Assembly: GCA_016235665.1 (NCBI GenBank)
Contig: JACRJI010000014.1
Span: 83,544-147,543 of the forward strand
From: a candidate division TA06 bacterium
Lineage (GTDB): Bacteria > Edwardsbacteria > AC1 > EtOH8
Direction: 5' to 3'
DNA length: 64,000 nt
Position 1 is the stretch's first letter; every line of letters begins with the position of its first letter. This document shows positions 42,852-52,058 of the stretch, in pieces. Both the position numbers and the translations under genes were made by a program. The notes beneath the pieces are model-generated. The model did no database searches. It was not told where the DNA came from and saw only the letters and a program-made list of their open reading frames with translations.

Positions 42852-44856
42852 AGTATTCAAGATTTGCCAGAAACTAAAGCCCCTTATCGGGACTAATGCC
42901 GAAAGGCTCTGGCATATGTACTTGGCCGAGGACGAATACGGTAGGAAGGACATCGCTCTGGATATAGAAATTCTGGCCGAAAAACTGCTTAGAAAAGAGC
43001 CGTTGCAGACCGAGCCGATATGCTTAACCCCGCCCTCGCCAAGCAAGGCGGAGGGCGACATCCTATTGGGAGATATCGTCTATAACGACACCAAGATGGA
43101 CAAACTCCATATCAGGAAAGAAGACTTTATCAAACAATTGGGAATATTCAGCATCACCGGCGAGGGAAAGACCAATCTGGCCACTTTATTGGCCCTACAA
43201 TTATTGAGACAAAAGATCCCTTTTATCGTGGTGGACTGGAAGAGAACCTGGCGAAACATCCTTTCCCTGTCAGACCAGTATCCAGAGCTCAAGGAACTTC
43301 AGGTTTATACCGTTGGTAGGGACATTTCTCCCTTTTTCTGGAATCCTTTCAGAGCTCCGCCCAATATCCATTATAAAAGTTGGATTAACGTAGTAACGGA
43401 GGTCCTTGAAAAGTCACACCTGGCCGGAATGGGTGTGGCTGATTTTTTTATCAGGATATACGAGAAACTGTTTCGGGATTTCGGATTCAAGGAAGGACAT
43501 CACGGGAACATGTACCCCAATTTCTTCGACGGGGTGTACGAGTTAAGCAAGCTGAAGGTATATGCCAGGGAGCTTCTTTGGAAACAATCGGCCGGCAGGG
43601 TTTTTAAAAGTTTTACTTTCGGTCCCAGTAGCAAGGCCTTTAACGCCCGGCAACCGGTAAAGCTTGAGGATCTTCTTGAAAAACCTATAATATTAGAACT
43701 GGACCAGGAAATGAGCAAGCCACTGAGAACCTTCTTTACCGAGATGATATTGAGGTTCATCCATCTTTACCGTTTGGGCCAGGGCGAGACGGATAGTTTA
43801 AGGCATGTCTTATTCCTCGAGGAGATTCACAACCTTTTTCCAAAAACCAGGATAGAACAGGAGAATTCCAGCAGCTTGGAATATGTCTATAGGGAGATCA
43901 GGTCATTCGGCCAGGGGCTGGTCAGCATCACCCAGCACCCGTCGCTGCTGCCCATATATATCCTCGGGAACTGTCATACCCAGATATTTTTGGGGTTACA
44001 GCATGAAAGGGATGTCAGAGCGGCCAGGGAGTCATTATTTATAAAACCTGAAGAGGAGAACTACCTCGACCGGCTTAAAGTGGGTGAGGGCATCGTCAAG
44101 GTCAAGGGCAGGATTTCGCCTTGTTTGGTGAAATTCCCACTGGTGCCGATGGAGAAGGGGATTATCACAGATGACAGCATCAGATTAAGGTTGGGACTTT
44201 CCACGCTTTCCCAGCCTGAATACCGTATAAAACCCGTAATCAGACACTTTCCAGAGAGGGAAGATAAGCAGGTGGGCAGGGAGATTTTAAGGTTTTTAGA
44301 GGATATTTTGGCCTTGCCTTTTTCGCCTTTGGTTCAGCGTTACAAGAGGTTATCATTAAGTATGAGAAATGGCAATGATATCAAACAAAAGTCTTTTTCC
44401 GAGGGCTTTATAATTCAGCGAAACATCATTACTAAGAAAACACAACTTGTATTACTGGAGCTTACCGGTAAAGCCAAGGCTGTTTTACGTCAGGAAGGGC
44501 ATATTGTCACGGATACCAACGAGGGGGTGGAACATCTCTTCTGGAAAGAGAGAATAGCGGAGTATTACCGGAAAAAGGGATTTAACGTCGAGGTCGAGAA
44601 ACAGATCAATGGGAAACCGGATATAACAATTAAGGCCGAAAACAAACTGGTTGCCGTGGAGATAGAGACTGGTAATTCTGATGCTGTGGCCAATATTCAA
44701 AAGTCTTTAAAGGCTAACTTTTCGGCGATAATAACCGTAGCCACCAATATCGAGGCTAAAGAGAAAATAATGAAGCAATTCCGGGAGGAAGGTTTTGATA
44801 AGGACGATAGGATCAAAGTAGTCTTAGCCCAGGAATATGATACCGCAGAAATATAA
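42838..44856 (+). CDS. HerA/VirB4-type ATPase with C-terminal nuclease-like domain
   Basis: A 672-residue DNA-translocase-like ATPase. Walker A (FSITGEGKTNLATLL, about residues 105-119) and Walker B (LFLEEIHNLFP, about 325-335) are clear, with the arginine-containing EIRSFGQGLVSITQHPSLLP and LQHERDVRAARES further on. The last about 110 residues contain GKPDITI (D595) and VAVEIETG (E608, E610), a PD-(D/E)XK-like pattern. HerA-type pumps paired with a NurA-like nuclease process DNA ends; here both functions may be in one chain. Such DUF87 proteins are common on archaeal and bacterial mobile elements. The nuclease part is inference; the ATPase is certain. Confidence 0.88.
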   Translation: MNSIEVFKICQKLKPLIGTNAERLWHMYLAEDEYGRKDIALDIEILAEKLLRKEPLQTEPICLTPPSPSKAEGDILLGDIVYNDTKMDKLHIRKEDFIKQLGIFSITGEGKTNLATLLALQLLRQKIPFIVVDWKRTWRNILSLSDQYPELKELQVYTVGRDISPFFWNPFRAPPNIHYKSWINVVTEVLEKSHLAGMGVADFFIRIYEKLFRDFGFKEGHHGNMYPNFFDGVYELSKLKVYARELLWKQSAGRVFKSFTFGPSSKAFNARQPVKLEDLLEKPIILELDQEMSKPLRTFFTEMILRFIHLYRLGQGETDSLRHVLFLEEIHNLFPKTRIEQENSSSLEYVYREIRSFGQGLVSITQHPSLLPIYILGNCHTQIFLGLQHERDVRAARESLFIKPEEENYLDRLKVGEGIVKVKGRISPCLVKFPLVPMEKGIITDDSIRLRLGLSTLSQPEYRIKPVIRHFPEREDKQVGREILRFLEDILALPFSPLVQRYKRLSLSMRNGNDIKQKSFSEGFIIQRNIITKKTQLVLLELTGKAKAVLRQEGHIVTDTNEGVEHLFWKERIAEYYRKKGFNVEVEKQINGKPDITIKAENKLVAVEIETGNSDAVANIQKSLKANFSAIITVATNIEAKEKIMKQFREEGFDKDDRIKVVLAQEYDTAEI

Positions 44857-45226
44857 TTCCGATTGCTGACAAACTATATTAATAAGGGAATATAGTCAAT
44901 ATTACATAATAACACACGTAGATTTACATTAATAACAATTGCTTTTTAAGCACTTTCCATCATCAGAATGATAGGACTATTCATACATCTAAAACAATTC
45001 TTTAACTAAATAATACGTATCGTCAATAAGGGAAGCAGTCTCTTTTTCGCTTTTTATCTTTTGGGGGATTTGGGCGAGATTGAGTTTGCTTTCCTTTTTT
45101 ATTTTTAACAAAGAAAGGAGTCAAAATGGAAACAGCACTATTGTTCAAATCATCACCGATCAGATTATTGAAGCATTGGAGAAAGGCGCCATTCCCTGGA
45201 AGAAACCCTAGAAAACAGAACTACCT

Positions 45227-46009
45227 ATGAACCTTATCTCCAAACGCACTTATCGGGGCATCAACCTGATAGTGCTCTCAATGTCTCCCAAATATGTCAG
45301 CCCTTATTATCTTACTTTCAGGCAGCTGGCATATTTGGGAGGCTCGGTCAAACCGGGTTCAAAGGGTTTTAAGGTTGTTTACTGGAAAGCATTTGAATCA
45401 AGTGGTGAAGATACGTCCGAAAGAGAGATTTTGGAAAAGCCATTGCTCAGGTATTACACAGTATTTAACAGCGAGCAATGCATCAATATCCCTAAAGATA
45501 TTTTTCCCGACGTAAACAACAGCTTGAATCCCATTGCCGCCTGCGAAAAGATAATAGACAACATGCAGAATATCCCGAAAATCAAAGTGACCAAGAATGC
45601 CTTTTACGACATGAAATCAGATATCATCGGTTTGCCGCCCCGGAAAAACTTCATATCCCAGGAGGAATTTTACTCGACTGCCTTTCATGAACTGACTCAC
45701 TCGACCGGACATCCTGACAGGCTTAACAGGAAAAATTCCTCCGGGGGATCTGATTTCAATGAGAATTACTCCAAGGAGGAACTGGTGGCCGAGATCGGCA
45801 GCTCATTCTTATGCGCCCATGCCCGTATCGCCCCAAAAACTATAGATAACCAGGCCGGGTATATCGCCAACTGGCTTTCGGTGCTCAAAGGGGACAAGAG
45901 GTTTATATTTTCTTCTTCTTCGCTGGCTCAGAAAGCGGTTGATTATATTCTGGGGAATCTTTCTCCCGCTACGGAGAACTACGTTTCCAATGGTGACGGC
46001 CATGAATGA
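45227..46009 (+). CDS. ArdC-like antirestriction/metallopeptidase protein, N-terminus broken
   Basis: The 260-residue frame keeps the ArdC C-terminal zinc-peptidase region with HELTH (FHELTHSTGHPDRLNR) and ELVAEIGSSF further on. The usual ArdC N-terminal ssDNA-binding start, IVQIITDQIIEALEKGAIPW, is present immediately upstream in the same frame but is cut by a TAG (45209-45211) just after KKP, where the family usually has W (TGG). The likely original ATG at 45126, behind a good AAAGGAG, is also one base out of frame. ArdC proteins of plasmids protect incoming DNA from restriction. The residual protein may be inactive or translated from the internal ATG at 45227. Confidence 0.8.
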   Translation: MNLISKRTYRGINLIVLSMSPKYVSPYYLTFRQLAYLGGSVKPGSKGFKVVYWKAFESSGEDTSEREILEKPLLRYYTVFNSEQCINIPKDIFPDVNNSLNPIAACEKIIDNMQNIPKIKVTKNAFYDMKSDIIGLPPRKNFISQEEFYSTAFHELTHSTGHPDRLNRKNSSGGSDFNENYSKEELVAEIGSSFLCAHARIAPKTIDNQAGYIANWLSVLKGDKRFIFSSSSLAQKAVDYILGNLSPATENYVSNGDGHE

Positions 46010-46136
46010 TTCTGAAGAATTAGGAGAATGCCCGATTTGCGGGCATGTGGCTGTGATCCTGATGGATAAATACAGCCGGGAGAAAACGATCCTCTGTCCC
46101 GATAAATACTGTGCAAACAATCATGATAAACCTTAA
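46002..46136 (+). CDS. Small zinc-finger-like protein
   Basis: A 44-residue protein with CPICGHVA and a second Cys pair (CPDKYC) that could bind zinc. It overlaps the ArdC-like gene by 8 bases and is followed by a terminator-like hairpin. Function unknown. Confidence 0.5.
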   Translation: MNDSEELGECPICGHVAVILMDKYSREKTILCPDKYCANNHDKP

Positions 46137-46141
46137 ACCAC

Positions 46142-46176
46142 AAAAGAGCTGCTCCTATGACGGGCGGCTCTTTTTT
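46142..46176 (+). terminator. Terminator-like hairpin before the RadC-type gene
   Basis: AAAGAGC and GCTCTTT with an inner GC pair form a stem around TCCTATGACGG, followed by TTTTATTT. Confidence 0.6.
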
Positions 46177-46195
46177 ATTTGCAGAAAGGAGTTAT

Positions 46196-46630
46196 ATGGG
46201 CAAATACAGGAAATATCCTCTAAAAATACTGAAGGTATCGGAATCGATCCACGGAATTCCCATGACCAGCCCAGACAAAGTATATGAATACATGAAGGCC
46301 GAGGCCATGGCGGACCGGGAGATATTTTGGGTGTTGCACCTGAATACCAAGAATAAAATAGTCCGCAAAGAAATGGCCGCTATGGGGGCAGTGGATCATT
46401 GCGCGATAGTCCCCGGTATCGTATTACGGTCGGCAGTGGCTTGCGGAGCGCCCAATATAATGACCGTCCATAACCACCCTTCGGGGGATACCACTCCATC
46501 ACAGGAAGATCGTGTTCTTTGGGAGGTATTAAAGTCAGGGTGCAAATTGCTGGGGATCAGAATTCTTGACAACATCATCATCGGAACCAGCAGTTATTAT
46601 TCGGAAACCGCAAACAGGGAAAGGAGTTAA
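46196..46630 (+). CDS. RadC/JAB-domain protein
   Basis: A 144-residue protein of the RadC (MPN/JAMM) family. The metal-binding signature HNHPSGDTTPSQED is complete, and LRSAVACGAPNIMTVHNHPS surrounds it. Start chosen at 46196 after AAAGGAG. Single-domain RadC proteins are frequent cargo of integrative elements and plasmids, often beside antirestriction genes, as here; their function is unresolved. Confidence 0.9.
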   Translation: MGKYRKYPLKILKVSESIHGIPMTSPDKVYEYMKAEAMADREIFWVLHLNTKNKIVRKEMAAMGAVDHCAIVPGIVLRSAVACGAPNIMTVHNHPSGDTTPSQEDRVLWEVLKSGCKLLGIRILDNIIIGTSSYYSETANRERS

Positions 46631-46631
46631 C

Positions 46632-47384
46632 ATGGAACCAATTTCAATCATTTTAGTGAGCATCTCATTGATGGCGTATTCCTTTTTGATCATGCTGTCG
46701 ATGCTGACTGTGAAGCAACGGCAGAGAAGGGAAATAATGCCCGATATCATTCTGATTCCAGGCAGGGTTTATTTCTACTGGAATTATAAAAACGGGTTCC
46801 TGTTTCCCGATCTGTGGACCGCCAACCCTAAGGAAAGATTTGAGCCTGACAACAGGTTGCTGAAGGGCATCAATATCGGAAAAGGGCCGGCAAAGAACAT
46901 CCATATCCGGTGGGATTTCGATATTATGGGATTCGCCAATCTGATAATGGAAAACGACAAGGATAGGTTATTGCGAATAAAGCATAGCAAGGATCATATT
47001 GGCATAGATTTTCTGTTTCCCAAGGATAAATACCCCGCTTTTCCGGAAAAGTATTCGATGGCCTTTAGTGAAAAGCCGGATGGGGAAATAGCCTATCTTT
47101 TACCCGTCAATATCATGAAAAACCAGGAGAAAATATTCGTGCCGAAAATGTACCTGACCCTGATAGCCCTTTTATTCTATCTGCGGCATTTAAACCAAGC
47201 TTTCGGAGATTTTAACCATGCCAAAATCCCGGTATGCAAATTGTTTCTGGACTATGGCGATATAGAGGGCGGGTTTTATCAGACCAGGTATTCAGTTGGC
47301 TTGCGCGAAATCGAGCATTTTTCGGGAGATACAGGACCCAACACCCTGTTTTTCAGCGCCACGTTTAACGTTAATCAGGAATAA
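46632..47384 (+). CDS. Hypothetical membrane protein
   Basis: A 250-residue protein with one N-terminal membrane helix (ISIILVSISLMAYSFLIMLS) and a cytoplasmic domain with no recognised family. It starts 1 base after the RadC-type gene, behind GGAG, so it belongs to the same operon. Confidence 0.65.
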   Translation: MEPISIILVSISLMAYSFLIMLSMLTVKQRQRREIMPDIILIPGRVYFYWNYKNGFLFPDLWTANPKERFEPDNRLLKGINIGKGPAKNIHIRWDFDIMGFANLIMENDKDRLLRIKHSKDHIGIDFLFPKDKYPAFPEKYSMAFSEKPDGEIAYLLPVNIMKNQEKIFVPKMYLTLIALLFYLRHLNQAFGDFNHAKIPVCKLFLDYGDIEGGFYQTRYSVGLREIEHFSGDTGPNTLFFSATFNVNQE

Positions 47385-47395
47385 AGGAGATGACC

Positions 47396-47587
47396 ATGGA
47401 CAGATTAATTGAAGGTCTTGAGCAAATCACCATTCTCTTAACCTGCCCGCACTGCCAGGCTGAGGAGTATTATCCCACCTATATTCAACCACAATCGTTC
47501 GAATGCGTTCATGTCTCTCCGGGCGGAACCATTCACGCCTGGCTCTGCAGAAAATGCCAAAAACACTTTTACACTAAAAACGAATAA
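47396..47587 (+). CDS. Small zinc-ribbon protein
   Basis: A 63-residue protein with two CxxC pairs (CPHCQAEE and CRKCQKHF), a typical zinc ribbon. Start chosen at the second ATG (47396), 6 bases from the AAAGGAG. Function unknown. Confidence 0.6.
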   Translation: MDRLIEGLEQITILLTCPHCQAEEYYPTYIQPQSFECVHVSPGGTIHAWLCRKCQKHFYTKNE

Positions 47588-47608
47588 ATATTATGAAAGG
47601 AAAATATC

Positions 47609-48316
47609 ATGGGAAGAACGATTCACTATGAGATCACCGGGGCTATTAGCGACGATCAATGGGACAAAATCGATGCTTTGCAGGATCGATATAACATTGA
47701 CCACCGCTGGACCTGCGAGTGCTTGTCGTTGACCAGGATTCCTTTTTGGTATCCCCGGTGGCCAAATCAGTTCAAAGATTCGAAGCTCGATAAGGGTATC
47801 ACGGCAAACGAAGCCTGGAAGATCATAAACAGGCAATTGGACGGCTTGAGCGGGGTAGCCCTGGAGAAGAAGGTGTTTGACCTGGTCGACGAAAAAATCC
47901 TTGTCTTAGGAGATCGTAGCAAGAAGGATATAACAGCCTCCGGGTTCACCAAGGTGGCGGATAACGAATGGAACGCCCAATTGGTAATCGATTTCCTGAC
48001 GGAAACAAGCAAAATCGCCAAGGATTCCGTGGTCAAAATATACGATGAAGGCGATTATAGCCTGTGCCATTATGTCATCATCAGGAACGGGGTGGTAAGC
48101 CTGGACCATGAGCGGATCAGGAATTACCTGGCTGGCTTGAAAGAGAGACAGAAGGATTCAGGAATGGAAGACTATTTTAAGGAAGAGATCAACACCATGA
48201 GAGAAAATCTTGTCCTGTCAGGGAAAGGCATTTTCTTCGCGAAAGTCGATCCAAGGGAATACCAGGACCATCCCCAATTCAGGACCTTAACCCTAAATCT
48301 GGAGCAAGTTTCATGA
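47609..48316 (+). CDS. Hypothetical 235-aa protein of the plasmid-type cluster
   Basis: A soluble 235-residue protein starting MGRTIHYEITGAISDDQWDK, with no membrane helices. An aromatic RWTCECLSLTRIPFWYPRWP near residues 31-50 stands out. No family recognised. Shine-Dalgarno GAAAGGA upstream; it overlaps the next gene by 4 bases (ATGA). Confidence 0.6.
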   Translation: MGRTIHYEITGAISDDQWDKIDALQDRYNIDHRWTCECLSLTRIPFWYPRWPNQFKDSKLDKGITANEAWKIINRQLDGLSGVALEKKVFDLVDEKILVLGDRSKKDITASGFTKVADNEWNAQLVIDFLTETSKIAKDSVVKIYDEGDYSLCHYVIIRNGVVSLDHERIRNYLAGLKERQKDSGMEDYFKEEINTMRENLVLSGKGIFFAKVDPREYQDHPQFRTLTLNLEQVS

Positions 48317-48558
48317 TAGACCACATATTCATTAAGGCCAAGCAGGAGATCAAATGCCCCTGGCTTTCGGTCGTGGACAGCGGGGCCGGGGGATACCTTG
48401 ACTGTCTTGGCGGGATCTTCGATAAAAAGGATATTATCAGCTACTGCGGGGGCTGGGCGTTGGAGAAATGCTTTGCCTGCAAGTTCGGATCTCCCAGGAT
48501 TGACCCCTTCGGTCTGGAAAAATATCAAAAGAAAATTATGGAGGATAACTATGACTGA
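48313..48558 (+). CDS. Hypothetical 81-aa Cys-rich protein
   Basis: An 81-residue protein with a Cys cluster near its C-terminal half (YCGGWALEKCFACKFGSP) that may bind a metal. It overlaps the preceding gene by 4 bases and the next by 8, so it is translationally coupled. Confidence 0.55.
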   Translation: MIDHIFIKAKQEIKCPWLSVVDSGAGGYLDCLGGIFDKKDIISYCGGWALEKCFACKFGSPRIDPFGLEKYQKKIMEDNYD

Positions 48559-48862
48559 AAAACAAAAAAATACGACGGCCGTTTATCTTTCAGCAGGTGT
48601 TCGGGATCTGGCGCAGAAGGACAGGGATTTCGCGACCTTCCTGTTTGGGATCTTAAGAAAGCACTATGGAGGCAACAAAGGCGATTTGGATCTTTGTGAT
48701 GAGAAGGAAAAAGAATTATACCTGGCTAATTGCGACCGGATGGTTTCCGCCTACATCTACAAAGCTGGGAAAATATGGATGGTTACAGAATCCGACCGCT
48801 CGGTAACCATAGTGCTTCTGCCCAGGGAACATATCAAATCATCAAGTATAGGTGTTTTATGA
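48551..48862 (+). CDS. Plasmid-type small protein, paralogue A
   Basis: A 103-residue protein with the C-terminal pattern IWMVTESDRSVTIVLLPREH. The gene at 49330 encodes a shorter paralogue with IWIITEADRSATTVLFPEEY. The pair flanks the 48859 gene, indicating a duplication within the operon. Small proteins of this type occur near ArdC genes on plasmids; function unknown. Confidence 0.6.
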   Translation: MTEKQKNTTAVYLSAGVRDLAQKDRDFATFLFGILRKHYGGNKGDLDLCDEKEKELYLANCDRMVSAYIYKAGKIWMVTESDRSVTIVLLPREHIKSSSIGVL

Positions 48863-49317
48863 ACTCAAAAGAAAACAGGCTGGTAGTAGCGGATGCAGGC
48901 TGGGCCGAAACCATTCCTTCGTGGTTGCTGGACGAGATTCGGAGCGAGAGGCTTACCCTGGGTCTTTTAAACATCCTCGATCCCGGATCCAGCAGCGTCG
49001 GAGACGCCGAGCTTTGCGCCTATCTCTATACCCTGAGTTTAAGGCAGCCTTTGACCACGGACTATACAGGGATATACATCTATCTGACGGCCACCCTGAT
49101 GAAACGAAAAGACAAAAGCCTGGTGGATTTCATGGAGGAGAAACTAAAGCAGGGTTTGACCAGAGAGGAAGTCCGGAAACTCGACGAGCTTCGCAATACC
49201 ATCCACAGGATCAGGGGCGAGATCAATCATCCGGTGCTCGATGTCTTGAGGAAACTCAAAAAGGGTTTTAATGACCAGGAAGAAACGGAAAGCACAAATC
49301 AATTAACCATTTTGTGA
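48859..49317 (+). CDS. Hypothetical 152-aa protein
   Basis: A 152-residue helical protein starting MNSKENRLVVADAGWAETIP, overlapping paralogue A by 4 bases (ATGA). No family recognised; the middle contains LCAYLYTLSLRQPLTTDYTG. It sits between the two paralogous small genes. Confidence 0.55.
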   Translation: MNSKENRLVVADAGWAETIPSWLLDEIRSERLTLGLLNILDPGSSSVGDAELCAYLYTLSLRQPLTTDYTGIYIYLTATLMKRKDKSLVDFMEEKLKQGLTREEVRKLDELRNTIHRIRGEINHPVLDVLRKLKKGFNDQEETESTNQLTIL

Positions 49318-49329
49318 AAGGAGGTTAAT

Positions 49330-49611
49330 ATGGCCAAGGGGCTTCCAATGACCAACCTTTTTCTTACAGCCAGGGTTTCTGAAGTAATGAAACAGGACAA
49401 TGAGTTTCAGGAGTTTGTCACCGCTTCCATCGAAAGGCATTTTGCAGGCGATTGGGGCGAGGTCAGCGAGAATTCCAAGAGGGAGAACGATATCGCGCTT
49501 TCAGACGGATCAAGGCTGCTTTCGGCCTACAGCAAAAACGAAAGAAGAATCTGGATAATCACCGAGGCTGACAGGTCCGCCACCACGGTGTTGTTTCCCG
49601 AGGAATATTAA
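49330..49611 (+). CDS. Plasmid-type small protein, paralogue B
   Basis: A 93-residue protein starting MAKGLPMTNLFLTARVSEVM behind a strong AAGGAGG Shine-Dalgarno. It matches paralogue A in the second half (SRLLSAYSKNERRIWIITEA). Function unknown. Confidence 0.6.
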   Translation: MAKGLPMTNLFLTARVSEVMKQDNEFQEFVTASIERHFAGDWGEVSENSKRENDIALSDGSRLLSAYSKNERRIWIITEADRSATTVLFPEEY

Positions 49612-49637
49612 AACAACACTTAAAAAAGGAGAGACCC

Positions 49638-51173
49638 ATGAAAATAACCATACCACGACAAAAAATAGCCGAGGCGCTTTCATTAGTTTGCCGGGCTATT
49701 TCCAAGAGTGCTATTCCCATACTGCAATATGTCCATCTGACTATCGAGGATAATATCCTCCGCCTCCGGGCCACCAACCTGGACCTGACCCTTATCAGGA
49801 CGATAAAACTCTACAATTCCCCGGAAATTATGTCTGAAAATGTCAGCAAATTGCTTCCAGGCCCCTACGTTTTGTCCCTTTTAGCCAAATGCACCGAGGA
49901 TAGGGTCACTTTCAGCTGGGAAAAGGGGGATAACGGCGAAACCTTTCATCTCCAGTTCGGGAATCATAAAAGCCAGATCAACAATATTCCGGCTATGGAT
50001 GATTTTCCAATGATCCCGGAGGTGGGCCTGCACGATATCTTCATAAGTGGCATGGACTTGGGAAAACTGCTAAACCTGACACTGCCTTTTACCTCCAATG
50101 AGACCCCGGAGAACGTATTCAACGGCGTTTTTTTGAGGTTTATTGAGGACAAAATCACAGCTACCGGTACCGACCGGCACAGATTGGCTATGATAGCCCT
50201 AAATATGGACAATGCAACAGGTAATCAGGAAGCTGAAAGGGGCTGTATAATACCCAAAAATGCCCTTAAAACTGCCATGGCAGGGCTGGAAGGCGATAAA
50301 GTGGAGATTTACCTTAATGACCAGCTTATAAGCTTTAAGGGGCAGGATTGGCAGACGATAATCAGGCTTATTCAGGACAAATATCCCGATATTTCCAGGA
50401 TTATACCGGAATCCCACCTGCTAAAGGTCGAATGCGAGCGGGAATCCCTTATGACCGCCTTGAAACTGTGCTCCCAAGTCTCTGATTTCGATCAGGGGGT
50501 GGATCTCCACATCGGTGAGCAGTTCTCAGTTTCCAGCCGGGGGACATTAGGGGATGCTTCCCAGCCATTCGAAGGAGCTGTTATCGAGGGGGAAAACCTG
50601 ACTGAGAACAGATTGGACACCATCAGGCTAAACTGGCGGTATTTGTATGATCTCTTGAAGCAGGTGTTCTCGAGGTACATTGTGCTGGAAACTGGTGGCT
50701 ATGCCCAGGCGGTTATCATCTATGGTAAGACCCAGCCGGCCAATTGGAATGAAACCTATTTGTTGATGTCCTTGAGAAGGGAAGAGATTGAAGAGGCAAA
50801 AGGCGATGTTTCGGCCGAAGCCGAGCCCGGATCGGAAAGCCAGGTGGCGCCGGAAGAGTCTCCCGAGATGGAATATGTCTGCGGCAACTGCGACTTTTAC
50901 GAGTCGGATCTGTGCTTTGGGAATAGCCCCCAGCCGGACGAGCCCTGCTGCGAGAATTTTCACCAGAAAACAGGGCCAACAATTGCAATGCCGCAGGAGG
51001 TGTCTATCCCGAGTGCACCTGAGGCTGTTATCCCGCCAAACAGCGAAGAAGAACATTTTTGTGGGGATTGCGCTTTGTTTGGCACAGAGCAATGCGAGAG
51101 CAAGATGGAATATGATGAAGCTCCGGCTTGCGACGGGTTCAAGGTGGTCAAGGTGCTGGAAACGGTTTCTTAA
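49638..51173 (+). CDS. DNA polymerase III beta sliding clamp homologue with Cys-rich tail
   Basis: A 511-residue protein whose first about 375 residues have the three-domain beta-clamp fold: MKITIPRQKIAEALSLVCRA, then FNGVFLRFIEDKITATGTDRHRLAMI in domain 2, and a third domain to about 375 ending in the LLMSLRREE region. The last about 125 residues are an acidic linker carrying two copies of a Cys motif of form CGxCx(7)C...Cx2F (about 412-445 and 472-505; CGNCDFYESDLC and CGDCALFGTEQC). The clamp tethers DNA polymerase; the Cys repeats could bind zinc or an iron-sulfur cluster. It is the last gene of the plasmid-type operon and ends at a strong terminator. Being mobile-element encoded, it may serve element replication. 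Confidence 0.85.
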   Translation: MKITIPRQKIAEALSLVCRAISKSAIPILQYVHLTIEDNILRLRATNLDLTLIRTIKLYNSPEIMSENVSKLLPGPYVLSLLAKCTEDRVTFSWEKGDNGETFHLQFGNHKSQINNIPAMDDFPMIPEVGLHDIFISGMDLGKLLNLTLPFTSNETPENVFNGVFLRFIEDKITATGTDRHRLAMIALNMDNATGNQEAERGCIIPKNALKTAMAGLEGDKVEIYLNDQLISFKGQDWQTIIRLIQDKYPDISRIIPESHLLKVECERESLMTALKLCSQVSDFDQGVDLHIGEQFSVSSRGTLGDASQPFEGAVIEGENLTENRLDTIRLNWRYLYDLLKQVFSRYIVLETGGYAQAVIIYGKTQPANWNETYLLMSLRREEIEEAKGDVSAEAEPGSESQVAPEESPEMEYVCGNCDFYESDLCFGNSPQPDEPCCENFHQKTGPTIAMPQEVSIPSAPEAVIPPNSEEEHFCGDCALFGTEQCESKMEYDEAPACDGFKVVKVLETVS

Positions 51174-51197
51174 GATCAAATGTTCAACCAAAATCAA

Positions 51198-51231
51198 AAA
51201 GAGAGCTGGGTGCAAACACCCGGCTCTCTTT
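51198..51231 (+). terminator. Terminator of the plasmid-type operon
   Basis: AAAGAGAGCTGGGTG and CACCCGGCTCTCTTT pair over 15 positions (one T-G) around a CAAA loop. Confidence 0.88.
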
Positions 51232-51252
51232 GTTTAAACGAAAGGAAAAACC

Positions 51253-52029
51253 ATGAAACGCGTGATACTTTTCATTCTGTTGGCTCTTATCATGATCTCA
51301 TGCTATGAGTATATCGAGACAAAACCAGAAATTGAGCCAGAACCAAAGGCGATTGATGTACCGGTAATAATTCCACGCGACCTGATAAATGAAGCTATCA
51401 GGACCAAAGGAGAAATAATAGGGGTTACAATCTCTTTGCAGGATCCAACAGTCTCTCAGGCAATTGTAAATTCAATTATAAGGCATTTTAGGAATGAAGG
51501 CATTAATATGGCCAGAGTATCAAAGAAGACCATTTATCGGATATTAAGCACAATACCACGTCGGGCATTCAGAAGTAATAATCGAAACATAGTCTCGGTA
51601 GGAGAAACTTTCACCTATAAGCTGCCGAGGGTGATATATGTAAAAAAGAGGGTAGACGATTATTACTTGGTTCGCGATAGAGTATACGGTCTGGAGAATT
51701 TAAAAAAGGCTTTAGCCATCAAGTGGCTGAAGCCTTACGAAGCACATGTCTTCGACTGCTCAGAAATGAGCGCTTTTATGGAATATTGGCTGGAAAGAAA
51801 CGGTTTCAACGCCGACATAGTTTTGGATTCAGCACACAGCTGGAATTTGGTTGAGGTCGAACCAGGTAATTGGATCCATGTTGAAGTTACTGGCAACAGC
51901 CCGAGTATTATGCCTCGTAGGAAATACACCTACCGTTTTAAGGACATCTATGAGGCTTTGGAATATTTTAAGGCAGAATATGATTGGTGGAAGGAAATAA
52001 AACCGGGAGAGGGGGTGATTGGGGGGTGA
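51253..52029 (+). CDS. Lipoprotein with transglutaminase-like cysteine-protease fold
   Basis: A 258-residue lipoprotein (lipobox MISC, Cys17) with a proline/glutamate-rich linker and a C-terminal domain bearing FDCSEMSAFMEYWLERNGFN (candidate catalytic Cys) and DSAHSWNLVEV (candidate catalytic His), the pattern of the transglutaminase/cysteine-protease superfamily. Shine-Dalgarno GAAAGGA. It is monocistronic between two terminators. Confidence 0.68.
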   Translation: MKRVILFILLALIMISCYEYIETKPEIEPEPKAIDVPVIIPRDLINEAIRTKGEIIGVTISLQDPTVSQAIVNSIIRHFRNEGINMARVSKKTIYRILSTIPRRAFRSNNRNIVSVGETFTYKLPRVIYVKKRVDDYYLVRDRVYGLENLKKALAIKWLKPYEAHVFDCSEMSAFMEYWLERNGFNADIVLDSAHSWNLVEVEPGNWIHVEVTGNSPSIMPRRKYTYRFKDIYEALEYFKAEYDWWKEIKPGEGVIGG

Positions 52030-52058
52030 AGTATATAATGGAAAATGTATGTAATAAC

